A stretch of DNA of 64,000 nucleotides from Puffinus mauretanicus (GCA_023333565.1 JAJKFH010000611.1:372001-436000); one strand, 5' to 3'; positions 49,647 to 61,801 are shown, counted from the stretch's first letter. The notes: a model not told the origin generated them from the letters alone. Translations and numbers: made by a program.

Positions 49647-49766
49647 AATGCTACAAAATCATAAACAAAAAAGGGGGAGATGTGGAGAAGAATTCTGGAA
49701 TCGGGAGTTTCGGCCAAGATAAGATAGGACTTCGGCAATGCTACAAAATCATAAAAAAAGGGGAGA
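49647..49766 (+). repeat. Duplicated polypurine tract and LTR start
   Basis: The block aatgctacaaaatcataaa, then a polypurine tract and the LTR's first 14 bases, occurs at 49647-49694 and again from 49737 into the 3' LTR (49767). The first copy continues into about 42 bases (from 49695) that are absent from either present LTR. Confidence 0.8.
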
Positions 49767-49974
49767 TGTGGAGAAGAATTAAGAGGTGACCTAATGAGCA
49801 CCAGCTGATTCAAGACCCGAAACAGGTGAAGGGAATTGTGAGCAGATGTGATCGTTGCCGGAAGGAAGATATAAGGGAGACGAATTGGGTAAGAGAGAGA
49901 GAGGCAATGGAGAAGAGAGATGTAGGGCTGCCCTGGTATGATAAAGGCTGTGCATGTATCTATCAGATGCTACA
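49767..49974 (+). repeat. 3' LTR
   Basis: 208 bp, same length as the 5' LTR, preceded by the polypurine tract aaaaaaaggggaga (49753-49766). A TATA-like tataag lies at 49870-49875. It ends GCTACA and is followed directly by the target duplicate caggag. Confidence 0.9.
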
Positions 49975-49980
49975 CAGGAG

Positions 49981-52900
49981 AATGGGAGGAGTGGAGGTGT
50001 CACCATGGTCCCGGCTTTGTGCTGTAACCATGAAGTGGCAGCACTAATAAGAAGTTATCTTCTAGAGTGCTGGTTCAGCAGGGCTTTGGGTGTTATGTTA
50101 TTTCTGATGGTCTTTGGCCCAGGGCAGCTGCTTATTTTGCCTACTTGAGCAGCCAAATGTTGACCATGTTATGTTGGAAGAGCAAAAAGTGTGCTGAGAC
50201 GCTGGGAAACAGCTAAGATCTGTTTAAGGAAGTTAAGAGTATGTTGTCCAGTGGATTGAGCATTGATCACAGTGCTTTGTGCCTGCAGGAGCAAGTAAGC
50301 CAAACAGAGCTTCTTATGCTTGTGTGAAGTATGCCTGGTCACATCTGTTCAGGACTAACTGAAGACGACTTTAAAAACATAGGGTTTGTGCAATGCTTTC
50401 TGCCTATGACAATAGTGTACTTCTGGGTGCCTTTTGTGGGAAATACTGTATTGCCTTCTTGTGGTGTATATATAGCACTCCAGATTATCCCATTCATAAA
50501 GCCATTACTGACCAAAAAAAGTATTATTTTTTGTTCAGGAAATAAACACTGATTATTATGAACGCTGTTTATTATGAAATAACCACAAAATATTTCATTT
50601 AAATTTGATCTTTTTATGCCTGGGAGGTAATCTCTTTTCGAAAGTTTTTTGTTAAGGTGGAACAAACGTATTACTGCAGAGACTCTAACAGCATGGAACT
50701 TGTCTAATCTGGTGGGAGCGCTGTCTTGCATATCACTGTGCCTAGTCAATACTCTATTATTGCATGTTAAGTAGTTTGCTACAGTATCTTGTGCACAGAG
50801 TATTAGAAGGGATGTTATCTAATTTCCTAAGCAATAATGGTATAAACAGTATGCATTTTTTATTATTAAAAAACCAAACTATTGCCTCCACTGAATTAAT
50901 GTTTCTTTTATATACAGTTAGCACCCAGGAGACTGACTCATAAATCAATGCAAAATTAAATGGAAAGTGCCAAGTTCTGGAAAACTAGAATTTATTATAG
51001 ACCCAGAGTCTTTGATTCCACCTGCAAACAAACTTTAACTTGCTTAATAGTATTTTTATTTGACTGTTGTGTTCTTTATTGATTTTACTTGATTAGAAAG
51101 AAGTCCAAACCAAAAACCCACCAACCTGTAACAAATAACATTAAAGTGGAGTGAGAGGAAAAGAAAATACATATTTTTATATTGGATGTTTTCTGCTCCT
51201 TTGAATGTTCCATCAATTTCTATTCAGATGGTCCATACAAGCACCATTTTTATAGGTTCCTTATGCTATATAGTAGGATCTTTGTTTATGGGAGTAGTGT
51301 GTATTATTTTGAAATTTATATTTGTAAAGGTTTTTTACCACTCCCCCACAATATAATGACATACAAATGAAACAATTTGTGTTCTTGAGTTTTGTTTTAG
51401 TAATTCAGCTGAGGTATGTGGTTTGTTCTGTACAACTAGTGTTTTACATTGTGGGAATCACGAGACATGAAAGTTAAAATGTTAATGTCAACACAGTTTT
51501 TTTTTGGATTTGATACCAGGGGCCCGTGTAAGGGAGTCTTAATCTTCAAAATCTCAAATTTTCTAAAACCTTACCTTCTAGCTTCACTGAGGTTACATGT
51601 TTTAGTGGTCTTTTTTTTTTCCCCCCCTCCCTCCTCACCCCTATCCTGTCCAAGTTCATTCAATACTGCTGTTAGAAGTGGGGAGGCACTTAAAGAGCTC
51701 CTCGCAATTTTCTGTTTTGTTACGAATCATGGTTTAGTTTTAGGTTAATCTCAGTTAAATCATGGATTTGCAGTGCAAAATCACACTAGTGTTTGCAATA
51801 TGGAAATAATATATGCTGGTAACTTGCAAGTAAAATAAAAAAAAAAGATTTTAAAATGCAATTTTTGGAACTAAGTAATTGCCCTTAGTGAGCTGGTGTA
51901 AATCACACCTTCACATATTGGAGTAGTAATTTGTCTTGAAAGGATGTGTGAGTCTGCAAAACAAATGATGATAAGCTGCTGAGCTCTATGGGAGTTTGTT
52001 CTTCTTGGTTTACAGGTGGGATGAACGCTTCAATCCAGCTTTTATGCTTTAATAGTAAAAGCAAATAGAAAAAAGGCTAAATATGTATGGGAATCAAGAG
52101 CTTTCTGGCACCTCGAAGAAATGCCAGTAATGGCTGTAGAAATGTCATAAATCAAACCTACATAACAAACTTTGACCTTAGCTCAAGATACCTTAAGTTG
52201 GCATTCTTCCAGAAAAATACAGAGAAGCTGCTATTAAAAGAATACCTTCTATGACATCTACCTTTATGGCAAAAAACCTTAGTCCATTGAAAACCTGGAC
52301 TCATTTTCTAATGAGTTCCTAGAGGCTAATCCTAAAGCCAGTACAGATGAAAATGTGTCATCTTAGAAAAGACTTTCCAGGGGAAGGGCTGTCTGTGTGC
52401 AGCATCAGAATGTGCGAAGGCTTTCTGTCGGAGGCTTCCATGACTTCAGATGCATTAATTTGTCATGCAGGACTGCAGTAACTTGCCAAGAGTTTCTATT
52501 TTAATTACCTCTTCCCAATGCAGCTTCTTCATCTTAAAGCAAACAAACAAACAAAACCCCCAAAAAACCCAACAAAAAACACTACCCCAGAAAATTCTGC
52601 AAACTATGGGTAAATGTCTTGTTTTAAAACTGCACCAATCCAAAGGTTTGAAATAACCTTTAAAAGAGCTACAAGGCAAGAGGAAGAACACGTATAAAAG
52701 AAATGGTGTCAACTTAATGAACTCAGAAGTCTGATTACTGTGTACTGAGGAGAACTAGAAATGGAGCTTCTGCCAGACTTACAGGACTGGAAGAACTGGG
52801 GAGACAAGTAGGGGAAAGAGTTATGGTGAATTACATGATACCCCTTTTTTTTCTTTTTCTTTTTTTTTTTTTTTTTTTTTAACTTCTTGTGAGGAGATAA

Positions 52901-55492
52901 GATTATACTGAACGTAATGTGCTTTTGAGTTTGTCAGGATATGGTGGTTTTTTTCAGGTGTATTAGTGTGACAGGTTGTTATATCACTTGAACATTAGTT
53001 TGGGAATTCTACACAAACCTTCCTAAAGAGCAGAGAGAAAGACATAGGCTTTGCTAGGAAAGACTGTCTTGGGCAGTAATTGACTTTCGGATATGTCAGT
53101 AAGACTCCAGAAGTCCAGGAAATTCCCAGGAGGGTCTATTAAAGTACCAAAGTAATAGTGGTTGCTGGCAATACTGAAGGAAGCTTTGTTTGGGTAAGGT
53201 ACTCTGATCTGATTTTGTCATCAGCAGTCTTGTATTCTATAGAAAGGAAGAAGTTCTAGCCAGATGTGTACATCAGCTGAGGGGTGTGTGGTTACCGTGG
53301 TCCACAGGACAGTGTGCAATTCTGTGCGTTGTTCAGTTAATCACCATACAAAATGTCTTAATATTTGACCAACTTGCAAGAACAGAAGAGGATAACAAAC
53401 AGGATCTTCAAGGCAATGCAGCTGAGATTTTGAAGGTGGATAGCCAGAAGGCAAGTCATGTGCCTGTAAGGACATTGCTCACTTGAGTGCACAATATGTT
53501 AACTACATCTGGATTTAGCATAATCATCCTTGACTAATATGAAGAGAAGGGAGAGGGTTTAAGTGCTGAATAAATAAATTACTTAATTACATGTTATCAG
53601 AGAGGAACAGATGGTCAGTTTAGTGTGTTTTCTGACTGCTTATGCTTTCAAGAAAGGGTAGATCCATATTGATTCTTGTACAGATCTCCCAGTGTCAATA
53701 ATTCATCTGTGGGTACATTGAACAAATTTTTCCTGTTATCTTTGAGGTGTGCCTTGCCAATACCCTGTTTTAAGCAACTGGAGCGTCTCAATGTCATCAG
53801 GAACTAACACTTTCTCCTTCCCTCATTATAGTAACTGTCTATTTATTGTAGTGCTAGTTATTCTTAAAGGTGAGAAATGCCTCAAGATACCACACCAGAA
53901 GAGTTGGATGGCTGCATATCCTGTCACATGGATATTGCACAGTATAACATTTTGCCATATCTGTGGCCAAATCATTATTTGCAATCCAGGTTCCAGTTAA
54001 AGAAAATGGATTTGTTCTTTGAATTGTCCTGTAATCTTCTGCCAGCTCCTGAGAAATGCTTTCCTTGAGAGTTTTCTTGGATCCAGAGTTCAGTGCCTGC
54101 AGTACTTGTGCCAGTTGACCTGGCCTGCTGTTGCTAGAGCCTTTCATCTAGCATGGGTTGAAATCCTGGTTAGAGATGGAGTGTTCCTTGTGAAAAGTAA
54201 GATTAGGATATGGTCTTACTCTTTTTTATTTTTCTTTTTTTTTTTTTTCTTCCAGAATTGAAATATATTCCACTTTCATTTTTAGGTGGAAGAATTCTAC
54301 AAGTTTAGTTCTTTGTAGCCCCTCTGCCTTGCATAGCTTTCCTGTAGTATGAACTTGGTGTGGTAGAATTGGGTGCAGGTGTTGTTTTCATAACACTTTT
54401 TGCTCTTTCCTTCCCACCTTTTTCCTCTCATGAGGAATTGTATGGGGAAATAAGTGTAGGAGTGTTTCAGCTTTAATTAATGATTGTTGCCTAAATGAAG
54501 AGGAACAAACCAGGGTTTACCTTTTGTACTCTTGTATTAATTAAGATAAAATAAACAGCAAAAGGGAAATTCTCCATTCTGAAACAACAGTAATAGAAAG
54601 CAGGTTTGTCACTGTCTTCTCAAATAGTGATAAATACTTCTCTATTATCTATTGTTTCTTACGTTTAGTATTTCTCTCTTCCTGTGTCTATATATCAAAA
54701 TAAAATGCAGTAACAAATATAAATGTTTGAGCCTTATTAATACGGCATGTACAAACTCTGAACTTTAATTCAGGATCCATTCTTAGAATGAGCTTGATCT
54801 CTAAATTTTGGGTTTATTCTGTCAATCCTTTATTTCTCTGCTTAATCTTTGTTTAAAAAATAAAAAAAAATCCTCTTTCCATATATTTTTTTTTTTTTAA
54901 ACTTGGATGTTATTCTGGGCTAAAATCTGCTATTGAGGATCAAACCAGAAATTTAGATACCGAGGAAAGCACTGGGCAGGAATGAGGGCTAATACCAGCT
55001 GGTCACCTATTTGTCAGCATCCTTAATTTCCCTGCTCTATGACTTTGGTGTCAGGGCCCTAGTATTCAGGGCTGCTGTATTCTATGTGCAGACAACTGTT
55101 ACAGGGGATTCCTGTTTTCTAGTGTGCCTGGTGTTTGGAGACAATAGTATAAGCAATAAAGTATCAATTTTTGTCATGTAATTGGATTAATGATTAGTTT
55201 ACATGATGGGGAAGGCTCTTTATTGAATTAACTTAAAATGGGATTGCATCATTGAGTAGCAGGAAGAGGAAGGCCGTGTTAGCTACTATTTCCTACAAAT
55301 ATGGCTTCAAACTTCTTGTTCAGTATTTTTATTCTTTATGTAAATTAAGACATTATTAAAGTGAAGTTCGCTATAAGTTTTTATTGTAAGAGGTAGTAGA
55401 TTTCTGGATTGTAGCCAAATGGAGGCGGCGGGGTAGGGGGGAAATCCTGTTGTGTTGTTTGTTTGCTTTTTTCCTGTAAATCTTCTGTATAG
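49981..55492 (+). other. Candidate intron; no gene seen
   Basis: AT-rich DNA with an A/C-rich tract (52538-52582) and a long T run (52848-52881). Frames at 50339-50749 (minus), 51449-51748 (plus), 53854-54147 (minus) and 53877-54261 (plus) have no splice or family support. Confidence 0.4.
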
Positions 55493-55653
55493 GTGGCAGC
55501 TTTCAGTCTTCCTGCTTGCAAAACACCAAAACAGGAGAAAACCAAAATGCCCAAGCTGCAACTTTGAGTCACAAGATGATTTTGAAAGCTGAAAGACAGA
55601 AGGGTTGTCTATTTTTTGATGGAAATGTGGTGGAAAGAACCATACTGAACAGC
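55493..55653 (+). CDS. Candidate exon with uncertain 3' end, unknown protein
   Basis: A good acceptor (gcttttttcctgtaaatcttctgtatag, AG at 55491-55492) opens a frame of two bases plus 53 codons, stopping at TAA 55654-55656. Incoming phase 1 matches the donor at 47691. The reading is hydrophilic, with S-F-Q-S-S-C-L-Q-N-T-K-T-G-E-N and A-E-R-Q-K-G. No good donor is present before the stop; weak GTs at about 55627-55630 would give phase 0, as the exon at 57951 needs. It may instead be an alternative terminal exon. The longest frame of the window, 177 codons on the minus strand (55307-55840), overlaps it and is judged an antisense shadow. Confidence 0.25.
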
Positions 55654-55656
55654 TAA

Positions 55657-57950
55657 TGCCCCAGTGAATCCACAAGGACCTAAAGTGACTGAACATGTCA
55701 GTGGAAGATGTCAAACTCCTATCAAAAGGATAGACCTCTGTGGGATTTCTATCTCTGCTTGCCTGCCTTGGTAAGGAGCCTTCATGGAGGTAGAAGAGTA
55801 TACAGGTGCCGAAAATATAGTCATAAAGTATTTGCAGCATGCTGAACTCTTCCAGGACACTCTGAAACTTTTTTTAAAATTCAGTTTTGCCTGAAAATCT
55901 GCATACAATTTGAATAAAATTGAGTATGTTTCAGGACTCAAGCAGCGTGTCTTCCATCTGAGGCAAAATTGAGATGAATTTCAATTAGGTGTTCCCATTA
56001 TAATCTGTCTCCGCCTGTAGTTTTCATCAAAATTCCTAGGAAGTGTCATATAATATATGATCAGGATTTGCCCACTAGCAGCAGTGTGCCCATTATCTTA
56101 GTTTAAAAAAAAGTGCAAAATAATTAGCTTGATGCACGCGTGTGTATGTATATATCAGCTTCTCACTGTGAATGACTTAATTGTGACAGGTAATTTGTAT
56201 GGGATTTGAAAGTAGATCTATATGTATGTGTTTTGTGTATGTAATAGGTATAATGGTTTATATTCTTTTCATCTTCATGATGATACAGATTACTAATTAG
56301 GTTGATAAAGTAAGTGTTTCAAAAGATTTATCGTGATGTTGGCAGAGTAGTCAGTAGTTACTTTAAAATGTCTGTTTTGTCATGGTGTTTTGTTCTGAAC
56401 TTGATTTTTATGGAATTTTTTTTTAAGCGCCAACCCACAAAGTGAATATTAGAGTGTTAGTATTAACTCAGGCTTATGGTCCACTCATGATGTGTCTGTC
56501 AATGGCATCCCCCCGCCAGTCCTCTGAAGCTCTTCTGCCTTACTATAGCTCTTGCCATGTAGGGATGTTGTGATGCCCTGGGATGAAGTCTCCCTATTGC
56601 CATTTCCACAGTTGGGGGATATCTACTCCACATAGGTGATGATAAAACAGATTAAGTTTCCATCCTTTCTCGCTGATTTATACAAAAAGGTTTTGAAGAT
56701 GTGTCATGCACACATGGATAGTTCTTTTTCTTAAATAAGCAATAACTCGGACTTTTGCGTCATGCAATACCAATTTCAAAACCATGTTAAAATTACTTGG
56801 TGTCTTGGGTTTCTAAGAGGGCAGTTTTGTTAATTGGTTTCATGACAGTAGTATGATGTTTAAGAACTTTCATTAGTAGTTGGAGTGCTTGCTTATCTGC
56901 ATGTTTTTTTCCTGAGAACATTATTAGAGGTGTAGCTTACTGCTCTTACCCTGTGAAGCTGGTTTAGGACTGTTTAAGTATAGTGTACTAATACCGTTCA
57001 TCTGCTGCATCTGCTCCGTTGTTTGGAGGGGTTTAGATGTGTGATTTTTTTGTATTATCTGTGACATAGCACTTGCAGAAGGGAGAAGTGAATTACTTGA
57101 GTACTGCAGTGCTGTTGAATGGACTTGGTGTATTCAGATTAGCTGTAGTGGTAAGAACAAAGGTGAACCATAGCTGTGGTTCAGTGCTGAAAAGAGGAGG
57201 GTAAAATGTGGAGTTGAACTGTAAGTGTGGAAAGGGAGATATTTTGACTAGGTTAATAGTGTTCCCTGTTCAGAGAGACTTGACAAAGGTCTTTAGTTTG
57301 ATGATTTCTGATTTTTGTTTAGAGGGGTGGGGAGTATTAAGTGGAAGATGGAAATCGTTGTACTTCAAGAGAGACTATGGGTGCCTTTGGAGTGCCATAT
57401 GAAATCTGTGTGTGAGACTGAATCAAATTGCTAATACGTGAACTTGGCTTTTAGTGTGGTTTGTTTTTATTTGCCCTATATCTGAGAAGATGGAGTTGGC
57501 CCTCTCTGCTGCTGAACAAGCTGGCATCTGCTGATTGAAATAATCTTCTGTATTTTCATTGTGGGTCTCAAGGAAACTGTGCATCCTTGTATTTGATATT
57601 GCAGGGTGAATAATACTTTTTGTTCTGTGCTGCCACTGTTAGGACACCAATCTTTCCTTCTGTCCTTCCTTACTCTGATAAATGCAGCAGTCCCATGGGT
57701 CACTTCACTGAAAGTGAGTCTTACCTAGTGGAGGTGCATGTTGCAGGCTGGAGCCGACTCTGAAGTTCTTGTGTATCATAGCTTTGCCATCTGCTGACAC
57801 GTGCTGATAATAGACTTCTTGTTAAGCAGTAACTTTGATAGAAGAATCAGGTCAGTTTAGGTAAGTGTGTCTGTCTTATGCTGCAGTGAATAAAATTCAC
57901 CTGTGGGCTTGTGGGTGAAAGAAGGAGAATTCACATTTTAGTATATGCAG
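55657..57950 (+). other. Candidate intron; no gene seen
   Basis: AT-rich DNA, no recognised repeat. Frames at 57208-57402 and 57476-57703 are unsupported. Confidence 0.4.
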
Positions 57951-58007
57951 GATGAACTTCGAGAGATGGCAGAAACCTTGTACCAACAACCAAGAAGGCA
58001 GGAGCAG
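57951..58007 (+). CDS. Candidate 57-nt exon, unknown protein
   Basis: Acceptor ttcacattttagtatatgcag (AG at 57949-57950) and strong donor CAG|GTAAGG (58007/58008). Phase 0 reads exactly 19 codons, D-E-L-R-E-M-A-E-T-L-Y-Q-Q-P-R-R-Q-E-Q, charged and helix-prone like a coiled-coil segment. A second phase is also open. Phase 0 is preferred because it continues in phase into the candidate at 60525 (or 58083), whereas the alternative meets a stop there. The family is not recognised. Confidence 0.42.
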
Positions 58008-58082
58008 GTAAGGCAGGCATTCCTCTGAACTCTGCTATCTAGAATATAAATGTTAGAATTGTCATCCTATTCCTGCCTCAAG

Positions 58083-58245
58083 GAAGAAAATGACAGTGAT
58101 GTGTCTTCATTGAGACAAACGTTGCAAAGAAAACCCAGCCTAAAACAAAAAATCCAAATCAATAATAAGGAAACAAGGTATGAAGTCAAAGGCCCTGAGA
58201 CAGTACTGGTGGCGTATAGTGATGGCTTTCAGCCTGCCTTACAAG
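58083..58245 (+). CDS. Candidate exon or decayed coding segment
   Basis: The pyrimidine-rich tract tcatcctattcctgcctcaag ends at 58082, and CAAG|GTAAAT lies at 58245/58246. Phase 0 in, matching 58007, gives 54 codons plus one base of hydrophilic sequence (E-E-N-D-S-D-V-S-S-L-R-Q-T-L-Q). The implied intron from 58008 is only 75 bp, near the vertebrate minimum. The frame does not end at the donor but runs on to 58406, and a second frame continues to 58567. The stretch may therefore belong to an old inserted coding element rather than the host gene. Confidence 0.22.
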
Positions 58246-58608
58246 GTAAATGTTTTGTAAGAAACATTTGCAAGAGAAAAGAGCACAATGGTCTGACTGA
58301 AGAGGAAGACAAAACATTGCTACAGAAGGAACGAGCAGCAAGATTTCACTGGGGCCAAAAGCAGGATTCCGACAAATGCTGGCTGGACAAGGTCATCCGG
58401 ATTTAGCAGGGTATATATTTAAAGAGTTAAGTGGAACTTTAGAAGGGAGAGGAATTGAGTCCTTGGGTCAAACTTCATTAGGGTTTGGGAGGAACCTTGG
58501 TATCTTAACTGCCTTCTTCAGGAATTCGTCTACTTCACACTGGTACTACTGGCCTGGGATCAGATGAAAATATGGGAATAAGACAACTGTGCATCTAATT
58601 GGATATAT
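58246..58608 (+). other. Protein-like frames after 58245
   Basis: The frame from 58050 runs on to 58406 (Lys/Glu/Arg-rich, reading K-E-R-A-A-R-F-H-W-G-Q). A second frame, 58376-58567, opens M-L-A-G-Q-G-H-P-D-L-A-G. A third short run from about 58509 reads G-I-R-L-L-H-T-G-T-T-G. Three neighbouring frames that hand over to each other on one strand suggest a decayed coding sequence. No family is established. Confidence 0.25.
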
Positions 58609-60524
58609 CAGCTTTTGCTGTTACCACTGGATTATCGTTTTAGGCCTTGGTGTATCATACAGATGTATGCATATTTTCTTTTTCCCTTGGCAAGTCAGGA
58701 CTATAACAAAGACATCCAGGGAAAGAAAAATACTGGTTCCTTCACTTTATCTGTGAACAAATGTTACATGCCAACATCCTGAAGCAGATGCCCTTAAACC
58801 AGTAGAGGACATGTGAACCCAGTGGCAGCAACTAACAGGGAAAAAGTCAGAAAGTATTGGCAACAGAATGTAAATTGAGGTTTTTATAGTGACTCATAAA
58901 CACTAAGAATACTCAAGTAAATAACTACTATTTGGTTAAACCAAAGTGCTCAAGGTAAAAAGACAGCTCTTGAATTATTTCAAATTACCTAGTAGCCCTT
59001 AACATGGATTATTTGTTGAACAGATTCAGTGTCTCACACTGATGAAAATAAATCTCTCTCAAACCACCCTTAGCTATTAATAACCTCCTATGCAGTGTAA
59101 AGGATAGCAGAGAATGCCCCAGATTGCTGGGCAGCATCAACTGCAAGCTTCACATTTGATGCCACCATTGTGGTCTTATTTGGGTTGGGGTTTTTTTTTG
59201 TAAGCATTTGGATCCTGTTTAGGTAGAAATGGTTGTGCTAGCATTTCCTAAAGATCTTACTATACCATGTGGTCACAGAACGTAAACTGTTCTGTCTGGC
59301 AAATGTACAAAGCACTTAAAAATAACGTCCAAAGAGTAGCTTCAGATGGATGATTGTAAGTACTAATATCTAATGATAACTTTGAGTTGGCACATCTTCT
59401 GTCTTTGTAGAATTGCCAAAATGATCTTAATGGAAAACCTCACAGCTGCTGATACAAAAAAGTTAGTGGACAAGTGTTTTGGCAGTTTCGTTTCTTTTCC
59501 AAAGCTTCCGCTGGAAATGCTCATGCTGCTCTTAAGCGTTTAGGAAGACCTTTAGTGAGGGAATAAACTATCCTCAGTAAATGGTTAGTGTTAAGTTTCT
59601 GTTGTAATAAATACCACTCTTAAATGTTTTTTAGCAGCCGAGGAACAACATCAGTTACTAGTTATAAGCTTATATCATCCCTAATTTAAAAAAAAAAGGT
59701 ATACTGGAATTAAGTATACTGCCATTGAAATGTTGGTACCAAGATTTTGTTTCACTTCTTCCTTTTTATTTTGTTCCTGACAAGATAAAAACAAATGATG
59801 TAGAGGAAGAACGTCAGACAATAAAACCCCCAAACAGAAAGTAATTTTTCTTTTTTCTCTCTTTTGAAAAATAAAAGTTGCATGGGAGTCATTTCAGCAA
59901 TCAAAATTTTTATTCATGGGTTTTGACTGAAAAATGATTGTGATTTTTGAGTAACCACAAGTTCTGGAATGAAACAGAGGTTTTTATAAAAACAAATTTC
60001 TTAATCTACAGCTTACTCCAAGCTGTATTTGAGTCCTCCCGCTACTACTCAGTGTGTTTGCATGCAGTAAGAAAAACAAAGATTTTCTTTTTTTTTTTTT
60101 TTTTTCCCTCCTTAAGTTGTTCACGAAGGCTATTCCTTGGTGCCTTCTGTCCTGTATAAAAAATACAGGCCTATTTAGAAATTCATTATGAGTCCTGGCT
60201 CTATATTGCCTATTCACATCCCTCAGTTGTTTTCAAATCCTTTGACCTTACCTATTCTGAAGAGTTTATTTTGGTTTGTGGCTGTTCTGAAGTAAGGAGT
60301 TTGTTTAAACTGGCCAGTTCCAACAGTTAATGCAGTGACTCTGAAACTGCCAGTGAGCCTAAATTAGGTTGTCAGAGTCAACATACCGATCTAGTGAGCC
60401 TATTAAAATCTTAATAACTTTTAAAATTGGACTCTGGGTAACAAAACATTGTCCCTGTGCATTAGATTTTCAGTAGATAAATCCATTAAACTACATTTTA
60501 TCACCTTCCTTTTCTCTCTGTTAG
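58609..60524 (+). other. Candidate intron; one decoy-like acceptor
   Basis: AT-rich DNA. A strong acceptor (cttctgtctttgtag, AG at about 59410) is followed by an open run of about 43 codons ending in TAG near 59541. An AATAAA hexamer lies at 59562-59567, so a short alternative terminal exon is possible. It does not join in phase to the segment ending at 58245, so I do not call it. A T run lies at 60089-60106. Confidence 0.35.
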
Positions 60525-60556
60525 AGACTGCCCAAAGAAGAATTTTTAGAAATCCA
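60525..60556 (+). CDS. Candidate 32-nt exon, unknown protein
   Basis: Among the best splice-site pairs in the window: acceptor tcaccttccttttctctctgttag (AG at 60523-60524) and donor CCA|GTGAGT (60556/60557). Phase 0 reads R-L-P-K-E-E-F-L-E-I plus two bases, continuing in phase from 58007 to give a charged, helix-like stretch across the junction. One other phase is open. At this size the exon could be a decoy, but its phase fit with the preceding candidate is encouraging. Confidence 0.38.
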
Positions 60557-61801
60557 GTGAGTACCTCTAATACTGGAACATCATAAATCAGTTATCATTG
60601 GACTACATTCAGCTCATTCAAATAAATTCTGCTGTGTTAGGAAAATTTTCTGCTTTTCTTTGGGTCATCTTACTGCTAGTGTTTGGATTTCTGTGCCTGA
60701 GAGAAAGGTGGTTTGTTTTAATGAGGCAAAAGTAGGGGGAAGATAGCTATGGTGCTTGTTTTTTGCCTGTTATTTCTGAGCCCATAGTCCGTCCTGATTT
60801 TAGTAAAGGAGCTGTCAGTTACATTTAAAATCAGACTTCTGTTGTCTCAGCTTCAGTTCTGTGCATGAGGACACGCTTTAAGTCCAGTAAAGTTATATTG
60901 CTTTCTTTTCCCTCCTTCTTTCCCTCCAGTGAAGTGACAGATAACTGACAGGTGGCAATATCTATAATGCGTTTGCCATAAATTGGAATTTCCTCCTTCG
61001 ATTTACTCTGAACGGGAAGGAAAATGCTGCTTCTGCCAGGATTCTCACGTATCTACTTCATTAATAGATATGAGTGGGAGGTCAAAATTGAACTTTTTAA
61101 TGGGAACAAAGTTGCAGTCTTAATTATGGAGGAAATTGTAGATTACTCATAATAATCAACTGAAGTTTGAATGTTAAGTTTGACTGGCAGAAAAACATCT
61201 GTCATCATTATTACTATGTATGAGACCAAATCCATTTGCAGACAAGTAGCAAGTGATTAGACAGAACTGGGAGAAGTAAAAGGACTTTTATGAGAAACTC
61301 CTTGTAATTCTTTTCTTTCAAGAAAGATAATTAGTGGCCTTTCGGATATTTCAGCCAGTTGTAATGCTCTCTGAAAGCAAATTAAGTAAAACCAAGCATG
61401 GTCATATATGACAGCAGTGACTGAAGTGAGCCCTTCTGCTCTACTATCCTATAGTCCTTGCATCGTGTATCTCTGTGCAAAGTGGTTATTAGCAAAGAAT
61501 CTAGGGTTTTTTGCATAACCATTAATAACTAAAGGAGATGCAGAAGGTGGGATATGTATAGCACATGTAACACAGATGTGTAATCCTTGATAGTAAACAG
61601 TGTCTTGGAATGCAGTTGTCCATTCCTCTGTGGTGATATCAGAATGTGTACCCTAAACTTTGACGAGAACCATAAAATATGAATTGAGGAACATAATAGG
61701 TAGACAAAAATATGGCAAAATAAATATACCTGACCTGAAAGAGAGTCGTCATCAAAGACTATGAAGTATATATCAGTCTTCATGAGAGTTACTGTTTTCC
61801 T
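60557..61801 (+). other. No gene seen
   Basis: AT-rich DNA. The minus-strand frame 61529-61783 is hydrophobic and unsupported. Confidence 0.4.

Larger units (their letters stand above)
48179..49974 (+). mobile_element. Class II (ERVK-like) provirus remnant, gag-only
   Basis: A compact 1,796-bp element. It is bounded by two 208-bp LTRs and the perfect 6-bp target duplication caggag (48173-48178, 49975-49980). Six bases and a lysine-tRNA primer site are typical of class II/ERVK integrases. In order it has the 5' LTR, primer-binding site, leader with tandem 25-mers, broken gag, a short 3' stub, duplicated polypurine tract and 3' LTR. No protease, reverse transcriptase, integrase or env body is present. 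Either the provirus lost its middle or it amplified as a non-autonomous form using another element's enzymes. By eye the LTRs differ at about 14 of 208 positions plus small indels, so it is not recent. Confidence 0.9.

Noticed and set aside
55307..55840. 177-codon minus-strand open frame, longest in the window
   Set aside because: No splice or promoter context, unlike-protein runs of aromatic and Ser/Asn residues, and it opposes a plus-strand frame with a good acceptor.
59411..59567. Strong acceptor, open run and AATAAA suggesting a terminal exon
   Set aside because: Does not join in phase to the nearest upstream candidate and the hexamer is followed by no clear downstream element; noted only in the intron entry.
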